This document shows, piece after piece, positions 27,007 through 33,736 of a stretch of DNA of 33,878 nucleotides. How positions within the stretch are numbered: the first letter of the stretch is position 1; each line of letters starts with the position of its first letter. Source of the DNA: an uncultured Lachnospiraceae bacterium (GTDB lineage: Bacteria; Bacillota; Clostridia; Lachnospirales; Lachnospiraceae); assembly GCA_902789175.1 (NCBI GenBank), contig CADANF010000026.1:1-33878 (forward strand), given 5' to 3'. The notes below the pieces were generated by a model. It did no database searches, was not told the DNA's origin, and saw only the letters and a program-made list of their open reading frames with translations. A program made the translations under genes and the position numbers.

Positions 27007-27468
27007 CTATTTTTTTACTGTACAGATCTCGTCGGAATCAAGGATGATAGTAAATGGGCCGTCATTAAGCAGCTCAATCTTCATATCTGCTCCAAATATC
27101 CCCGTCTGCACATTTGGTACTACTTCTTTTGACTTTGCTATGATATATTCAAACATTTCATTTGCAAAGTCAGGTTTTCCGGCCTTAGTAAAAGAAGGGC
27201 GGTTGCCCTTCTTACAATCGGCGTAAAGTGTAAATTGTGAAATGAGAAGAAGGGATCCTCCTACATCTTTAAGAGCAAGATTGATCTTATCTTCCTCATC
27301 TGAAAATATACGAAGTCCAGTCATTTTCTGGACCATTTTATCTGCTATATCTTTAGTATCCGAGTCGCTGACACCAACAAATACAAGAAAACCATTATCG
27401 ATCTTTCCGGTAACATTTCCTTCTACTGTACATGATGCCTTAGTAACTCTTTGAATCACAAATCTCAT
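27007..27468 (-). CDS. dtd: D-aminoacyl-tRNA deacylase Dtd
   Basis: A 153-residue homodimeric enzyme that removes D-amino acids (and glycine) wrongly loaded on tRNA. The start MRFVIQRVTKASCTVEG and the catalytic LLISQFTLYADCKKGNRPSF region are clear. The cross-subunit Gly-cisPro motif is NDGPFT (about residues 138-143) rather than the usual NxGPVT; the essential Gly-Pro pair is kept. A GGAG lies just before the ATG. Immediately upstream are two perfect copies of a 21-bp repeat that contain -10-like TATACT. Confidence 0.96.
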   Translation of the reverse strand: MRFVIQRVTKASCTVEGNVTGKIDNGFLVFVGVSDSDTKDIADKMVQKMTGLRIFSDEEDKINLALKDVGGSLLLISQFTLYADCKKGNRPSFTKAGKPDFANEMFEYIIAKSKEVVPNVQTGIFGADMKIELLNDGPFTIILDSDEICTVKK

Positions 27469-27483
27469 ATTAACTCCGGATTT

Positions 27484-27525
27484 AAAAATAATAGTATAAC
27501 GTCCAAAAATAATAGTATAACGTCC
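27484..27525 (-). repeat. Two perfect tandem 21-bp repeats upstream of dtd
   Basis: Units 27484-27504 and 27505-27525 are identical. On the minus strand each contains ACGTTATACTA, with TATACT resembling a -10 box. They lie 16 to 57 nt before the dtd start, so they may form a duplicated promoter core. The same ACGTTATACTA word recurs at 29850-29860. Confidence 0.85.
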
Positions 27526-27598
27526 GAAAAATTACAGCACTGATGAACCGAATGCCCGGCTCTTAAGTTCCTTATTTCTTTATTATGCAGCTTTCTTC

Positions 27599-29083
27599 TT
27601 AGTTATGATATAACTTATTTCTCTCATACTTTGGTTCACATGTAAGGTGGCATCCAAGCTTTTTAAAAACTCCTATATCTTCATGTGAAAGAAGAACTGA
27701 TGAGTGAACCTCGAGTCCAGCTAGTTTTGGAAGCATTGCATAAGCCTTGCTTGCATCCTCACTTGTAAGAGCTGATATTGAAAGTGCGATAAGAAGCTCA
27801 TCCAAATGCATAAGCGGATTATGATCTCCAAGATAACTTACCTTTAAGTTATTGATAGGCTCGATAACATTTGGAGAAATAAGCTTTGCTGCATCATCAA
27901 CTCCTGCAAAATACTTAAGTGCATTAAGAAGAAGCGCACTTGAAGCACCAAGGAGCTCAGAAGTCTTACCTGTAAGGATTGAACCATCCGGCATTTCCAT
28001 AGCTGCTGCAGGTCTTCCTGTTTCCTCAGCCTTGATATTTGCTGCTGCTACAACCGGGCGGTCAGCAATTGAGATTCCTGCTTTTTCCATAAGGAGCTCG
28101 ATCTTCTGAATAGGTTCATCTGATCCGCTTCCCTTTGCCTTATTACCAAGAGCTTCATAATATCTTCTTATGATCTCCTGATTTGCTGCATCACGGCAGG
28201 CCTTATCATCGATAATACCGTAGCCGGCCATATTTACACCCATATCTGTAGGTGATTTATAAATTGACTCTCCCTGGATTTTCTCCATCATTGTACGGAG
28301 AACAGGGAATACTTCAACGTCTCTATTGTAATTAACTGTTGTCTCTCCATAAGCTTCCAAATGGAATGGATCGATCATATTTACATCGTTAAGATCAGCT
28401 GTTGCTGCTTCATAAGCCAGGTTAACAGGATGATTAAGTGGGATATTCCAGATTGGAAATGTCTCAAATTTAGCATATCCAGCTTTAACACCATGCTTAG
28501 CTTCATGGTAAAGCTGTGAAAGGCAGGTAGCCATTTTTCCTGAACCAGGACCAGGAGCTGTAACAACAACAAGTGGTCTTGTAGTCTCGATATAATCATT
28601 TCTGCCAAATCCCTCATCGCTTACGATATGAGGAATATTTGAAGGATATCCAGGTATTGAATAATGTCTAAAAACCTTAAGTCCTAAAGCTTTAAGCTTC
28701 TTTTCATAATTAAGAACTGATGGATTCTCAGAAAACTGTGTAATAACAACGCTTCCAACATAAAGCCCGTTGCTTGTAAATGCATCTATAAGTCTGAGAA
28801 GATCCTGATCATAAGTAATTCCGATATCTCCTCTTACCTTATTTTTCTCAATGTCTGCAGCTTTGATAGCTATTACTATTTCCGCCTGATCTGAAAGCTT
28901 CTTTAACATCTGAATCTTTGAGTCAGGATGAAATCCAGGAAGTACACGGCTGGCATGAAAATCATCAAAAAGCTTTCCACCAAATTCAAGGTAAAGCTTT
29001 CCGCCGAACTTATCTATTCTCTCCTTAATATGTTTTGACTGAAGTTCAGTATACTTCTCGTTTGAAAATCCTTCTTTATACAT
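27599..29083 (-). CDS. DUF1846 family protein
   Basis: A 494-residue protein of a family widespread in Firmicutes whose exact activity is unsettled. The start KEGFSNEKYTELQSKHIKERI and the segments RVLPGFHPDSKI, AIKAADIEKNKVRGDIGITYD and VTAPGPGSGKMATCLSQLYHE are characteristic. The GPGSGKMA loop looks like a modified phosphate-binding loop, so nucleotide binding is possible. No signal or membrane segment. Length is as expected and the gene is complete. It starts 26 nt after the LURP-one-like gene with GGAGG before its ATG, so the two form a small operon. No clear terminator is seen after the stop. Confidence 0.9.
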   Translation of the reverse strand: MYKEGFSNEKYTELQSKHIKERIDKFGGKLYLEFGGKLFDDFHASRVLPGFHPDSKIQMLKKLSDQAEIVIAIKAADIEKNKVRGDIGITYDQDLLRLIDAFTSNGLYVGSVVITQFSENPSVLNYEKKLKALGLKVFRHYSIPGYPSNIPHIVSDEGFGRNDYIETTRPLVVVTAPGPGSGKMATCLSQLYHEAKHGVKAGYAKFETFPIWNIPLNHPVNLAYEAATADLNDVNMIDPFHLEAYGETTVNYNRDVEVFPVLRTMMEKIQGESIYKSPTDMGVNMAGYGIIDDKACRDAANQEIIRRYYEALGNKAKGSGSDEPIQKIELLMEKAGISIADRPVVAAANIKAEETGRPAAAMEMPDGSILTGKTSELLGASSALLLNALKYFAGVDDAAKLISPNVIEPINNLKVSYLGDHNPLMHLDELLIALSISALTSEDASKAYAMLPKLAGLEVHSSVLLSHEDIGVFKKLGCHLTCEPKYERNKLYHN

Positions 29084-29109
29084 AGTGCCTCCAAAAAATT
29101 GCTCTTATC

Positions 29110-29613
29110 CTACTGATACTGATATTTATTAAGAGCATATAATGAAAATGCGAATGCAAGTGAGATAAGAACATCTGATTCGCTGTCCACATCAATGATA
29201 TATGTGTCTGTCATATTAAGAGCCTGACCTGGAATTATATATGGTTTGCTCTCAACTTTCATAATTTCGATAGAACCTGTAACCACAGAGTAATCCCAGA
29301 TGACGGCATCACCTTTAACTACCCAGTCCTCATCGTAAGATATATCATACTTCTGGAATCTTGACATCCAGTCTCTCTGAACTGTTCCAAACTTATCTCT
29401 GGCTGAAAATTCAAACTTAAGTCTTCCATTTCCGCCATCTTTTTCCTGTACATATCCGCACTCACTGATTGTACCCGCAAGGAATATCTTTATTCTATGT
29501 CCTGTAGCAATGAAGTCGTCCTTTAAATAATAAACTTCCTTTCCCTTATCATCAAATACCTTTACTACATCGCTTTCTTCTAAATCTTTAGCTTTAATAT
29601 AAAGTCTTGGCAT
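29110..29613 (-). CDS. LURP-one-related (YxjI-like) protein
   Basis: A 167-residue protein whose repeated beta pattern resembles the tubby-like LURP-one/YxjI family: VVKVFDDKGKEVYYLKDD (about residues 15-32), HRIKIFLAGT, SARDKFGTVQRDWMSRFQKYDISYDEDWVVKGDAVIWDYSV, and VDSESDVLISLAFAFSLYALNKY at the end. The family is structurally related to phospholipid scramblases, but bacterial members have no settled role. The ATG at 29613 is preferred because GGGGT lies 8 nt before it; an ATG two codons upstream is too near that site. It has its own likely promoter and is co-transcribed with the DUF1846 gene. Confidence 0.75.
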   Translation of the reverse strand: MPRLYIKAKDLEESDVVKVFDDKGKEVYYLKDDFIATGHRIKIFLAGTISECGYVQEKDGGNGRLKFEFSARDKFGTVQRDWMSRFQKYDISYDEDWVVKGDAVIWDYSVVTGSIEIMKVESKPYIIPGQALNMTDTYIIDVDSESDVLISLAFAFSLYALNKYQYQ

Positions 29614-29684
29614 AATCATTTACCCCGATAACAAAATTTTAGCATGTAACAACAGTTATCCTATTGTATTACATACCTTTCTAC

Positions 29685-29713
29685 ATTCTATCATTTTTTT
29701 ATTTTACTAGCAA
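29685..29713 (-). promoter_or_regulatory. Likely promoter of the LURP-one/DUF1846 operon
   Basis: TTGCTA (29708-29713), 17 nt of A-rich spacer, TAGAAT (29685-29690) on the minus strand, about 70 nt before the start codon. Box matches are moderate. Confidence 0.5.
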
Positions 29714-29747
29714 GAAAAAAGGCTTCACACCCCACAACTTTCCCAAA

Positions 29748-29838
29748 AATGGACCTTGGGATTGAACCTAGTGAATGAACCTAAGAAATGGACCTAGAGA
29801 ATGGACCTTGGGAATGAATCTTGGGAATGAATCTTGGG
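29748..29838. repeat. Seven 13-bp tandem repeats (minisatellite)
   Basis: Seven units of the type AATGGACCTTGGG run without gaps. Two outer copies are exact, two are AATGAATCTTGGG and the rest differ at 2-4 positions. The period is not a multiple of 3 and no gene crosses it. It is followed by GTCCCCCTAG and the ACGTTATACTA-type word on the opposite strand. It fills most of the 338-nt gap 29620-29957. Confidence 0.88.
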
Positions 29839-29904
29839 AACAGTCCCCCTAGTATAACGTTCGCAAAATAACTGGACTAAAGCGCTGAATGCTTGCTCGA
29901 GAGT

Positions 29905-29958
29905 GCGTCTCAAAAAACGTAGGCGTAGCGGGCTACGCTGAGGATTTTTGAGGCGTGC
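29905..29958 (-). terminator. Large hairpin/terminator after the flavodoxin-like gene
   Basis: An inner perfect stem GCGTAGC/GCTACGC (29923-29929, 29932-29938) lies inside outer arms of GCGTCTCAAAAA type (29905-29916 with about 29945-29956). On the minus strand the inner stem is followed by a TTTTTT run. It overlaps the stop codon of the upstream gene. The symmetry would also allow it to act on the plus strand. Confidence 0.75.
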
Positions 29959-30577
29959 TATCGATGTAAGCAGGCAAGCAACTCTTCTATTTCTTTTCTA
30001 TGTTCTTCTACATTTTCCTTATATTCAATTCCTGTGAAACCAATCTTTCCAGCACATTCAATTTCCATATGTCCGTAAAAATGCTCGATTGTCTCTATAA
30101 GTCTTTCACATTCCTTCATATTAGGTCCAGTTCTAAGTACTATCGCATATCCCTTCTTCCCTGATTCTAAAGAAGCATGAGGTTCATGCGTATTACACCA
30201 TGGAGTACAGCGATCGATAAAGGCCTTAAACTGTCCAGGCACATCAGCCCAATATGATGGAGAAACACAAATAATGATATCTGCCCACTCAAATTCATTT
30301 ATGAGTTTATTTACATCATCATTTTGAACACATTTTGCAGTCGAATGGCAACTCCTGCATCCTTTGCAGAAATTAAATTTATAATCATCAATACATGTTG
30401 TTTTAATCTCAGCCCAATTTTTTAAATACTCCGCCACTATGTCAACAATTGTCGCTGTAGCGCAATTTTTAACAATATTGTCGCATTTGCCCGAAACAAC
30501 TATATCATAATGTCAACAATCGTCGCTGTAGCGCCATTTTTAACAGGACTGCAATTAAGTATAAGTATTTTTTCCAT
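29958..30577 (-). pseudogene. Flavodoxin-like NADPH-dependent FMN reductase, frameshifted by a repeat near its 5' end
   Basis: Reading from ATG 30577, the first 24 residues (MEKILILNCSPVKNG...) are a classic flavodoxin-fold start with the FMN phosphate loop, but a TAG stop follows two codons later. The rest of the protein is open from about 30508 and contains FCKGCRSCHSTAKCVQNDD and VSPSYWADVPGQFKAFIDRC, typical of iron-sulfur flavoprotein-like reductases. The cause is visible: a 36-nt segment is present twice, 71 nt apart, which shifts the frame. Deleting one copy plus the spacer joins the two parts perfectly into a protein of about 183 residues. A GTG at 30437 could give a 159-residue form without the FMN loop, probably inactive. 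It may be a true pseudogene or a reversible off state. Confidence 0.85.
30439..30545. repeat. 36-bp direct repeat that disrupts the reductase gene
   Basis: Copies 30439-30474 and 30510-30545 agree at 34 of 36 positions and are separated by 35 nt of unrelated sequence. The 71-nt offset is not a multiple of 3, hence the frameshift. Confidence 0.92.
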
Positions 30578-30620
30578 AAACTATTCAAACTCTCCTTCCA
30601 TCATGTTTTCAGTAATAATC

Positions 30621-30776
30621 TTAGTCAGTAGTAAAAATAAGCACAAGAAAAACTATAAAAAGTCCTAAACTCTGCTGCCCTAAGTTAAACACACCATTAA
30701 TAAATGCTGATTGCGGCAACATTTTTGAAAGGACTATACATATCACCATGAAAAAAAATGGATTAATGATGCTCAT
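30621..30776 (-). CDS. Small membrane ORF or C-terminal remnant of a transporter
   Basis: A 51-codon frame too short for usual cut-offs, but clearly hydrophobic. It starts MSIINPFFFMVICIVLSKML, has a second membrane segment near the end (SLGLFIVFLVLIF) and closes with TTD-stop, 44 nt before the reductase ATG. There is no good ribosome-binding site before the ATG and the frame stays open about 48 nt further upstream, into the 73-bp repeats. This suggests the tail of a larger membrane protein whose front was lost, rather than a true small protein. It cannot be assigned to a family with confidence. Confidence 0.45.
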   Translation of the reverse strand: MSIINPFFFMVICIVLSKMLPQSAFINGVFNLGQQSLGLFIVFLVLIFTTD

Positions 30777-30790
30777 CCACTTATGTGGAA

Positions 30791-31140
30791 AATTCAAGTG
30801 GTTGCGGCTATAATTTCCTCTTTATCCCCTCAGATTATAGCTCTTTCACCCTCGCTAAGGCCTAATTCAAGTGGCTGCGGCTATAATTTCCTCACTTTCC
30901 ACTCAGATTATAGCCAGCCATAGCACTCAAAATCAGTATCACGATTGCTGTGGCTATAATTTTCTCTTTTTTCAGTCTTTTTATAGCTCTTTCACCCTCG
31001 CTAAGGCCTAATTCAAGTGGCTGCGGCTATAATTTTCTCTTTTTTTAGTCTTTTTATAGCTCTTTCACCCCCGCTAAGTCCTAATTCAAGTGGCCGCGGC
31101 TATAATTTTCTCATTTTCCTACCATATTATTGCTAACCAT
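30791..31140. repeat. Five-copy array of a 73-bp non-coding repeat
   Basis: Units start AATTCAAGTGG at 30791, 30864, 31010 and 31083; a diverged middle unit lies at about 30940-31009. Units 1 and 4 are exactly 73 bp. Each full unit has GGCTATAAT, about 20 nt of pyrimidine-rich sequence, then a TTATAGC arm, so each can form a small hairpin, followed by CTCTTTCACCC(T/C)CGCTAAG. Stops occur in all frames and the period is not a multiple of 3. Together with the flanks it explains most of the gap between the membrane remnant and the flavin reductase gene. Confidence 0.85.
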
Positions 31141-31153
31141 AATAACAAGCATC

Positions 31154-31188
31154 AAAAACAAAAAATAGAGAGCCATAAAGACTCTCTA
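31154..31188 (-). terminator. Terminator downstream of the flavin reductase gene
   Basis: On the minus strand TAGAGAG pairs with CTCTCTA around a 9-nt loop, followed by TTTTTTGTTTTTG. It lies about 165 nt after the stop of the reductase gene. Confidence 0.75.
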
Positions 31189-31272
31189 GTAACCTTTTCG
31201 TACATATCCTCATAAAATAGAGGCAAATATCTTAGCTCATATTGCAATATGATTATGATGCCACTTAAAAAC

Positions 31273-31327
31273 GGCTACTGTCTGCACCTACATGCAAAAA
31301 GGCTACTGTCTGCACCTACATACAAAA
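31273..31327. repeat. Two 27-bp direct repeats after the flavin reductase gene
   Basis: Copies 31273-31299 and 31301-31327 start GGCTACTGTCTGCACCTACA and differ at one position. The 14-bp palindrome CATATTGCAATATG lies nearby at 31238-31251. No gene is seen here. Confidence 0.85.
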
Positions 31328-31353
31328 CGGTAGCCAAAAATCATTATTTTCAA

Positions 31354-31905
31354 TTATTTCAACTGCATTCCATCCTTAAATGCATTGCCAACCTTCTCAC
31401 CAACACCAAAGTAGGCATTTTCAAAAGGATCAAAGCTGATTGGCTTCACCTTTTTAATATCAACTACACCATCTGTAACTACACTCTCATCAGCAGATAC
31501 ATTTACAATCTCCCCAATAAGGATGTCGTTTTCATAGCTCTTAACCTTGCATTCCAAAGCAAGTGGAAGCTCATCAATAAGTGGTGCGTCCACAAACTCA
31601 CTCTTGGTTACATGGAAGCCTGCTTTTGCAAACTTATCAGGAACCTTTCTTCCTGATTCTATACCAACATAATCACAAGGAACAACCTGATCCTCTGTTG
31701 CCATACTAACGGTAAAAGCTTTCTTTACCTTAAGATTATCTGTTGTCTTATGATCAGAAAGACTGATAGTAATTTCTTTAAAATCTGTTGTGATGCCCCA
31801 TGCTGCATTCATAGCATTCGGTATACCATTTTCATCATAAGTTCCGATAATAAGTACCGGCTGCGGGTACATAAGTGGCTTTGCGCCAAAGTTTACTCTG
31901 CTCAT
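31354..31905 (-). CDS. Flavin reductase-like (flavoredoxin-type) FMN-binding protein
   Basis: A 183-residue cytoplasmic flavoprotein of the flavin reductase-like fold. The start MSRVNFGAKPLMYPQPVLIIGTYDENGIPNAMNAAWG has the family's YP-P-V pattern and the NAMNAAWG loop. SLSDHKTTDNLK and FTVSMATEDQ build the FMN site, and YVGIESGRKVPDKF and the final FENAYFGVGEKVG are also typical. It probably passes electrons between FMN or NAD(P)H and a partner protein, fitting an anaerobe. The ATG at 31905 has AAGGAG 9 nt before it; the TTG one codon earlier is less likely. It ends at its own terminator. Confidence 0.9.
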   Translation of the reverse strand: MSRVNFGAKPLMYPQPVLIIGTYDENGIPNAMNAAWGITTDFKEITISLSDHKTTDNLKVKKAFTVSMATEDQVVPCDYVGIESGRKVPDKFAKAGFHVTKSEFVDAPLIDELPLALECKVKSYENDILIGEIVNVSADESVVTDGVVDIKKVKPISFDPFENAYFGVGEKVGNAFKDGMQLK

Positions 31906-31982
31906 CAAATATTACTCCTTTCGGCTAATTTATACGTTAATTACATTTTAGCCAAACTTTTTTAAAAATACAATTTAATTAT

Positions 31983-32015
31983 AAAAAACCCAGCCCCCCA
32001 TATTGGGGAACTGGG
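31983..32015 (-). terminator. Terminator downstream of the AlbA_2 regulator gene
   Basis: On the minus strand CCCAG..CCCC pairs with GGGG..CTGGG across a 5-nt loop with a small internal bulge, followed by TTTTTT. It is about 135 nt after the regulator's stop codon. Confidence 0.75.
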
Positions 32016-32067
32016 CTCCTTTCATTTATCTTATTTGGGTACCCGGGCTCCTTTCATTTATCTTATT
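32013..32067. repeat. Two 23-bp direct repeats beside the terminator
   Basis: Copies 32013-32035 and 32045-32067 (GGGCTCCTTTCATTTATCTT...) are identical. The first overlaps the end of the terminator hairpin. Next to them, 32087-32125 reads SSPVQAAIADEQ-stop on the minus strand, perhaps the tail of a lost gene. Confidence 0.85.
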
Positions 32068-32150
32068 GCAATCTGTATTCTACAAATTACTGCTCGTCAG
32101 CGATAGCTGCCTGAACTGGTGAGCTATCCTACGACACTTTTTGTAAGCAT

Positions 32151-33404
32151 CTACTGTTTTGAGTATCTCGTCCCCCTACCAGTTCCATATTTTACAACAT
32201 AGCCTACGTCCACCAGAGCATTCAAAGTTCTTACTGCTTTATCTTTGCTCCAATTAAGCTTTTCTGCTATTTCACTGCTACTATAACGCATCTCACCTTT
32301 TAACAACTCTAGCAATTTATTCTCATCAGATGTAACAGACATTGTTGCCGATAATACAGGCAATGTAACCGTAATTGAATTATCTTTTATATCAAACCGT
32401 GGTTTTATTTGGCAATCTTTGTATGCGTCCACAATTCTTTTTATTCCAGTGCCAAACATTTCAATATAATGCAATCTAAAGAAAATATTTCCTAATACCG
32501 GATTTCTTAATGTCGAAATATTTCCATGTAAATATTCATCCTCACTAATTCCACTTGGCAACCCTCCAGGTGAAGAAATATCAATCCTATCCTCAAACAT
32601 CGATATTCTAATATTTGCATTTATATCCCATGTTCTATGTACTAATGCATTTGCAACTGCTTCACGAAATGCTTTTTCTGGGACCTTTTCAATTAAAACT
32701 CTGTCAACACCTTTAATCTGTTCATACTGGTAGTACCGTCTGTACATATTAAGAGCCTTATCATACTGTGTAATTATAGACATATGAGTAAAGCTCTCGC
32801 GGTCGAGTATTTCATCAATAGAGTTACCAAAACGAGCAACATCAATTCCAGAAAAATTATTTTTATCAGATAACAATGAAGCCGCATTGTTAAGCTGCCC
32901 TTCTTTTGTATAAAGCCCTAACGTCCTAAGTGTATCGTCATTAACTTTTGTTATTCCTAATTTTTCAATAAGACTTTTCTCAAGCTCTTCAAAAGTCATA
33001 TCCTCATCCTCATTGACTAATGATTCAAAGTATAGATTATTTCCCTCAAGAGTAAGTCTTTTTAATTCAATCTGGTCAACCTCAACAGAAGCAGTATCAC
33101 TTCTTCGATATGCTTTTCCCTTGTATAAATATGGCTTATATCTTCCTTCAGTTATATCTAATGTTATAACATTATTTAATCTATTAATTGAAAGAGAATA
33201 ATCAGGCTTAGGAGAAATGGAATCATTAATTTTATTTTCAATATCAAGACATTTCTGATCTGGATTATCTATACCAATGACCGCTCCATCATCAGCAACT
33301 CCAAACAATATTTTTCCAGTTCCAAAATTAGAAAAAGCACTCACTGTTTTCAAAAATGAATTTGTCACTTCCGATTTATATTCTAGAGTTCGCGTTTCTT
33401 TCAT
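32151..33404 (-). CDS. AlbA_2 (Schlafen-like) domain regulator with C-terminal winged helix
   Basis: A 417-residue protein of the COG2865 type. The N-terminal AlbA_2 domain (about residues 5-115) has LEYKSEVTNSFLKTVSAFSNFGTGKILFGVADDG. The central HATPase-like region has EKAFREAVANALVHRTWD (about 235-252), then SPGGLPSGI, and the conserved LRNPVLGNIFFRLHYIEMFGTGI (about 302-324). A C-terminal winged helix (about 365-417, YSSSEIAEKLNWSKDKAVRTLNALVDVGYV) suggests DNA binding. Often labelled RecG-like in databases, but it has no helicase motifs. Its promoter lies inside a strong inverted repeat, suggesting self-repression. The ATG at 33404 is chosen because AGGAGG lies 8 nt before it; a TTG two codons earlier lacks spacing. 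Such proteins occur in accessory regions. Confidence 0.9.
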   Translation of the reverse strand: MKETRTLEYKSEVTNSFLKTVSAFSNFGTGKILFGVADDGAVIGIDNPDQKCLDIENKINDSISPKPDYSLSINRLNNVITLDITEGRYKPYLYKGKAYRRSDTASVEVDQIELKRLTLEGNNLYFESLVNEDEDMTFEELEKSLIEKLGITKVNDDTLRTLGLYTKEGQLNNAASLLSDKNNFSGIDVARFGNSIDEILDRESFTHMSIITQYDKALNMYRRYYQYEQIKGVDRVLIEKVPEKAFREAVANALVHRTWDINANIRISMFEDRIDISSPGGLPSGISEDEYLHGNISTLRNPVLGNIFFRLHYIEMFGTGIKRIVDAYKDCQIKPRFDIKDNSITVTLPVLSATMSVTSDENKLLELLKGEMRYSSSEIAEKLNWSKDKAVRTLNALVDVGYVVKYGTGRGTRYSKQ

Positions 33405-33436
33405 TAGCAATTCCTCCTAAAGTTCATTTCAATATC

Positions 33437-33496
33437 ATCATATGATAAGTAAGACGTAAATGCAACGTAATTTTTTACGTCGCATTTACGTCTTAC
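33437..33496 (-). promoter_or_regulatory. Promoter inside a 22-bp inverted repeat (probable self-operator)
   Basis: On the minus strand TTGCAT (33460-33465), 17 nt, TATGAT (33437-33442) forms a good promoter. The -35 box lies inside the left arm of an inverted repeat (33449-33470 and 33475-33496, 21 of 22 matching, 4-nt spacer). Each arm also holds two GACGTAA-like words, giving four half-sites. Confidence 0.8.
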
Positions 33497-33622
33497 CTAA
33501 TTATTATTAAGCCATCAAAACAATATACGATACTAATATTTGTAATACTGTGATTGCTTAATTGAAAATGAATTGATAGTTACGCTCATGTCCATTCCTT
33601 GCGCTAAAAATGGGCATAATAA

Positions 33623-33667
33623 TAGACCAGTACGAATCATCTGGGCGTCCCCAGGGGTACTAGTCTA
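33623..33667. other. Nested hairpin between the AlbA_2 gene and the right-end gene
   Basis: Outer arms TAGACCAGTAC and GTACTAGTCTA (10 of 11 pairing) enclose an inner CTGGG/CCCAG stem. There is no strong T-run on either strand. It could be the folded 3' end of the gene running in from the right, or a leftover element end. The rest of the 332-nt gap 33405-33736 shows only the operator described above. Confidence 0.6.
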
Positions 33668-33736
33668 TGTAAGGTTTTATTTAGTTTTGTCCGACAAACC
33701 TGAATTTGTGCGATTAACTTCCGGTTTATTCTTCCA

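Noticed and set aside
30791-31140. The 73-bp array as a CRISPR array
   Set aside because: The whole unit repeats with no unique spacers, units are diverged, the period is too long for repeat plus spacer with a constant repeat, and no cas genes are present.
31249-31656. A 135-residue plus-strand frame over the flavin reductase
   Set aside because: It is antisense to a conserved flavoprotein gene and includes the 27-bp repeats.
32151-33404. Calling the AlbA_2 protein an ATP-dependent helicase (RecG)
   Set aside because: No Walker A or helicase motif is present; this is a common database mislabel for the COG2865 type.
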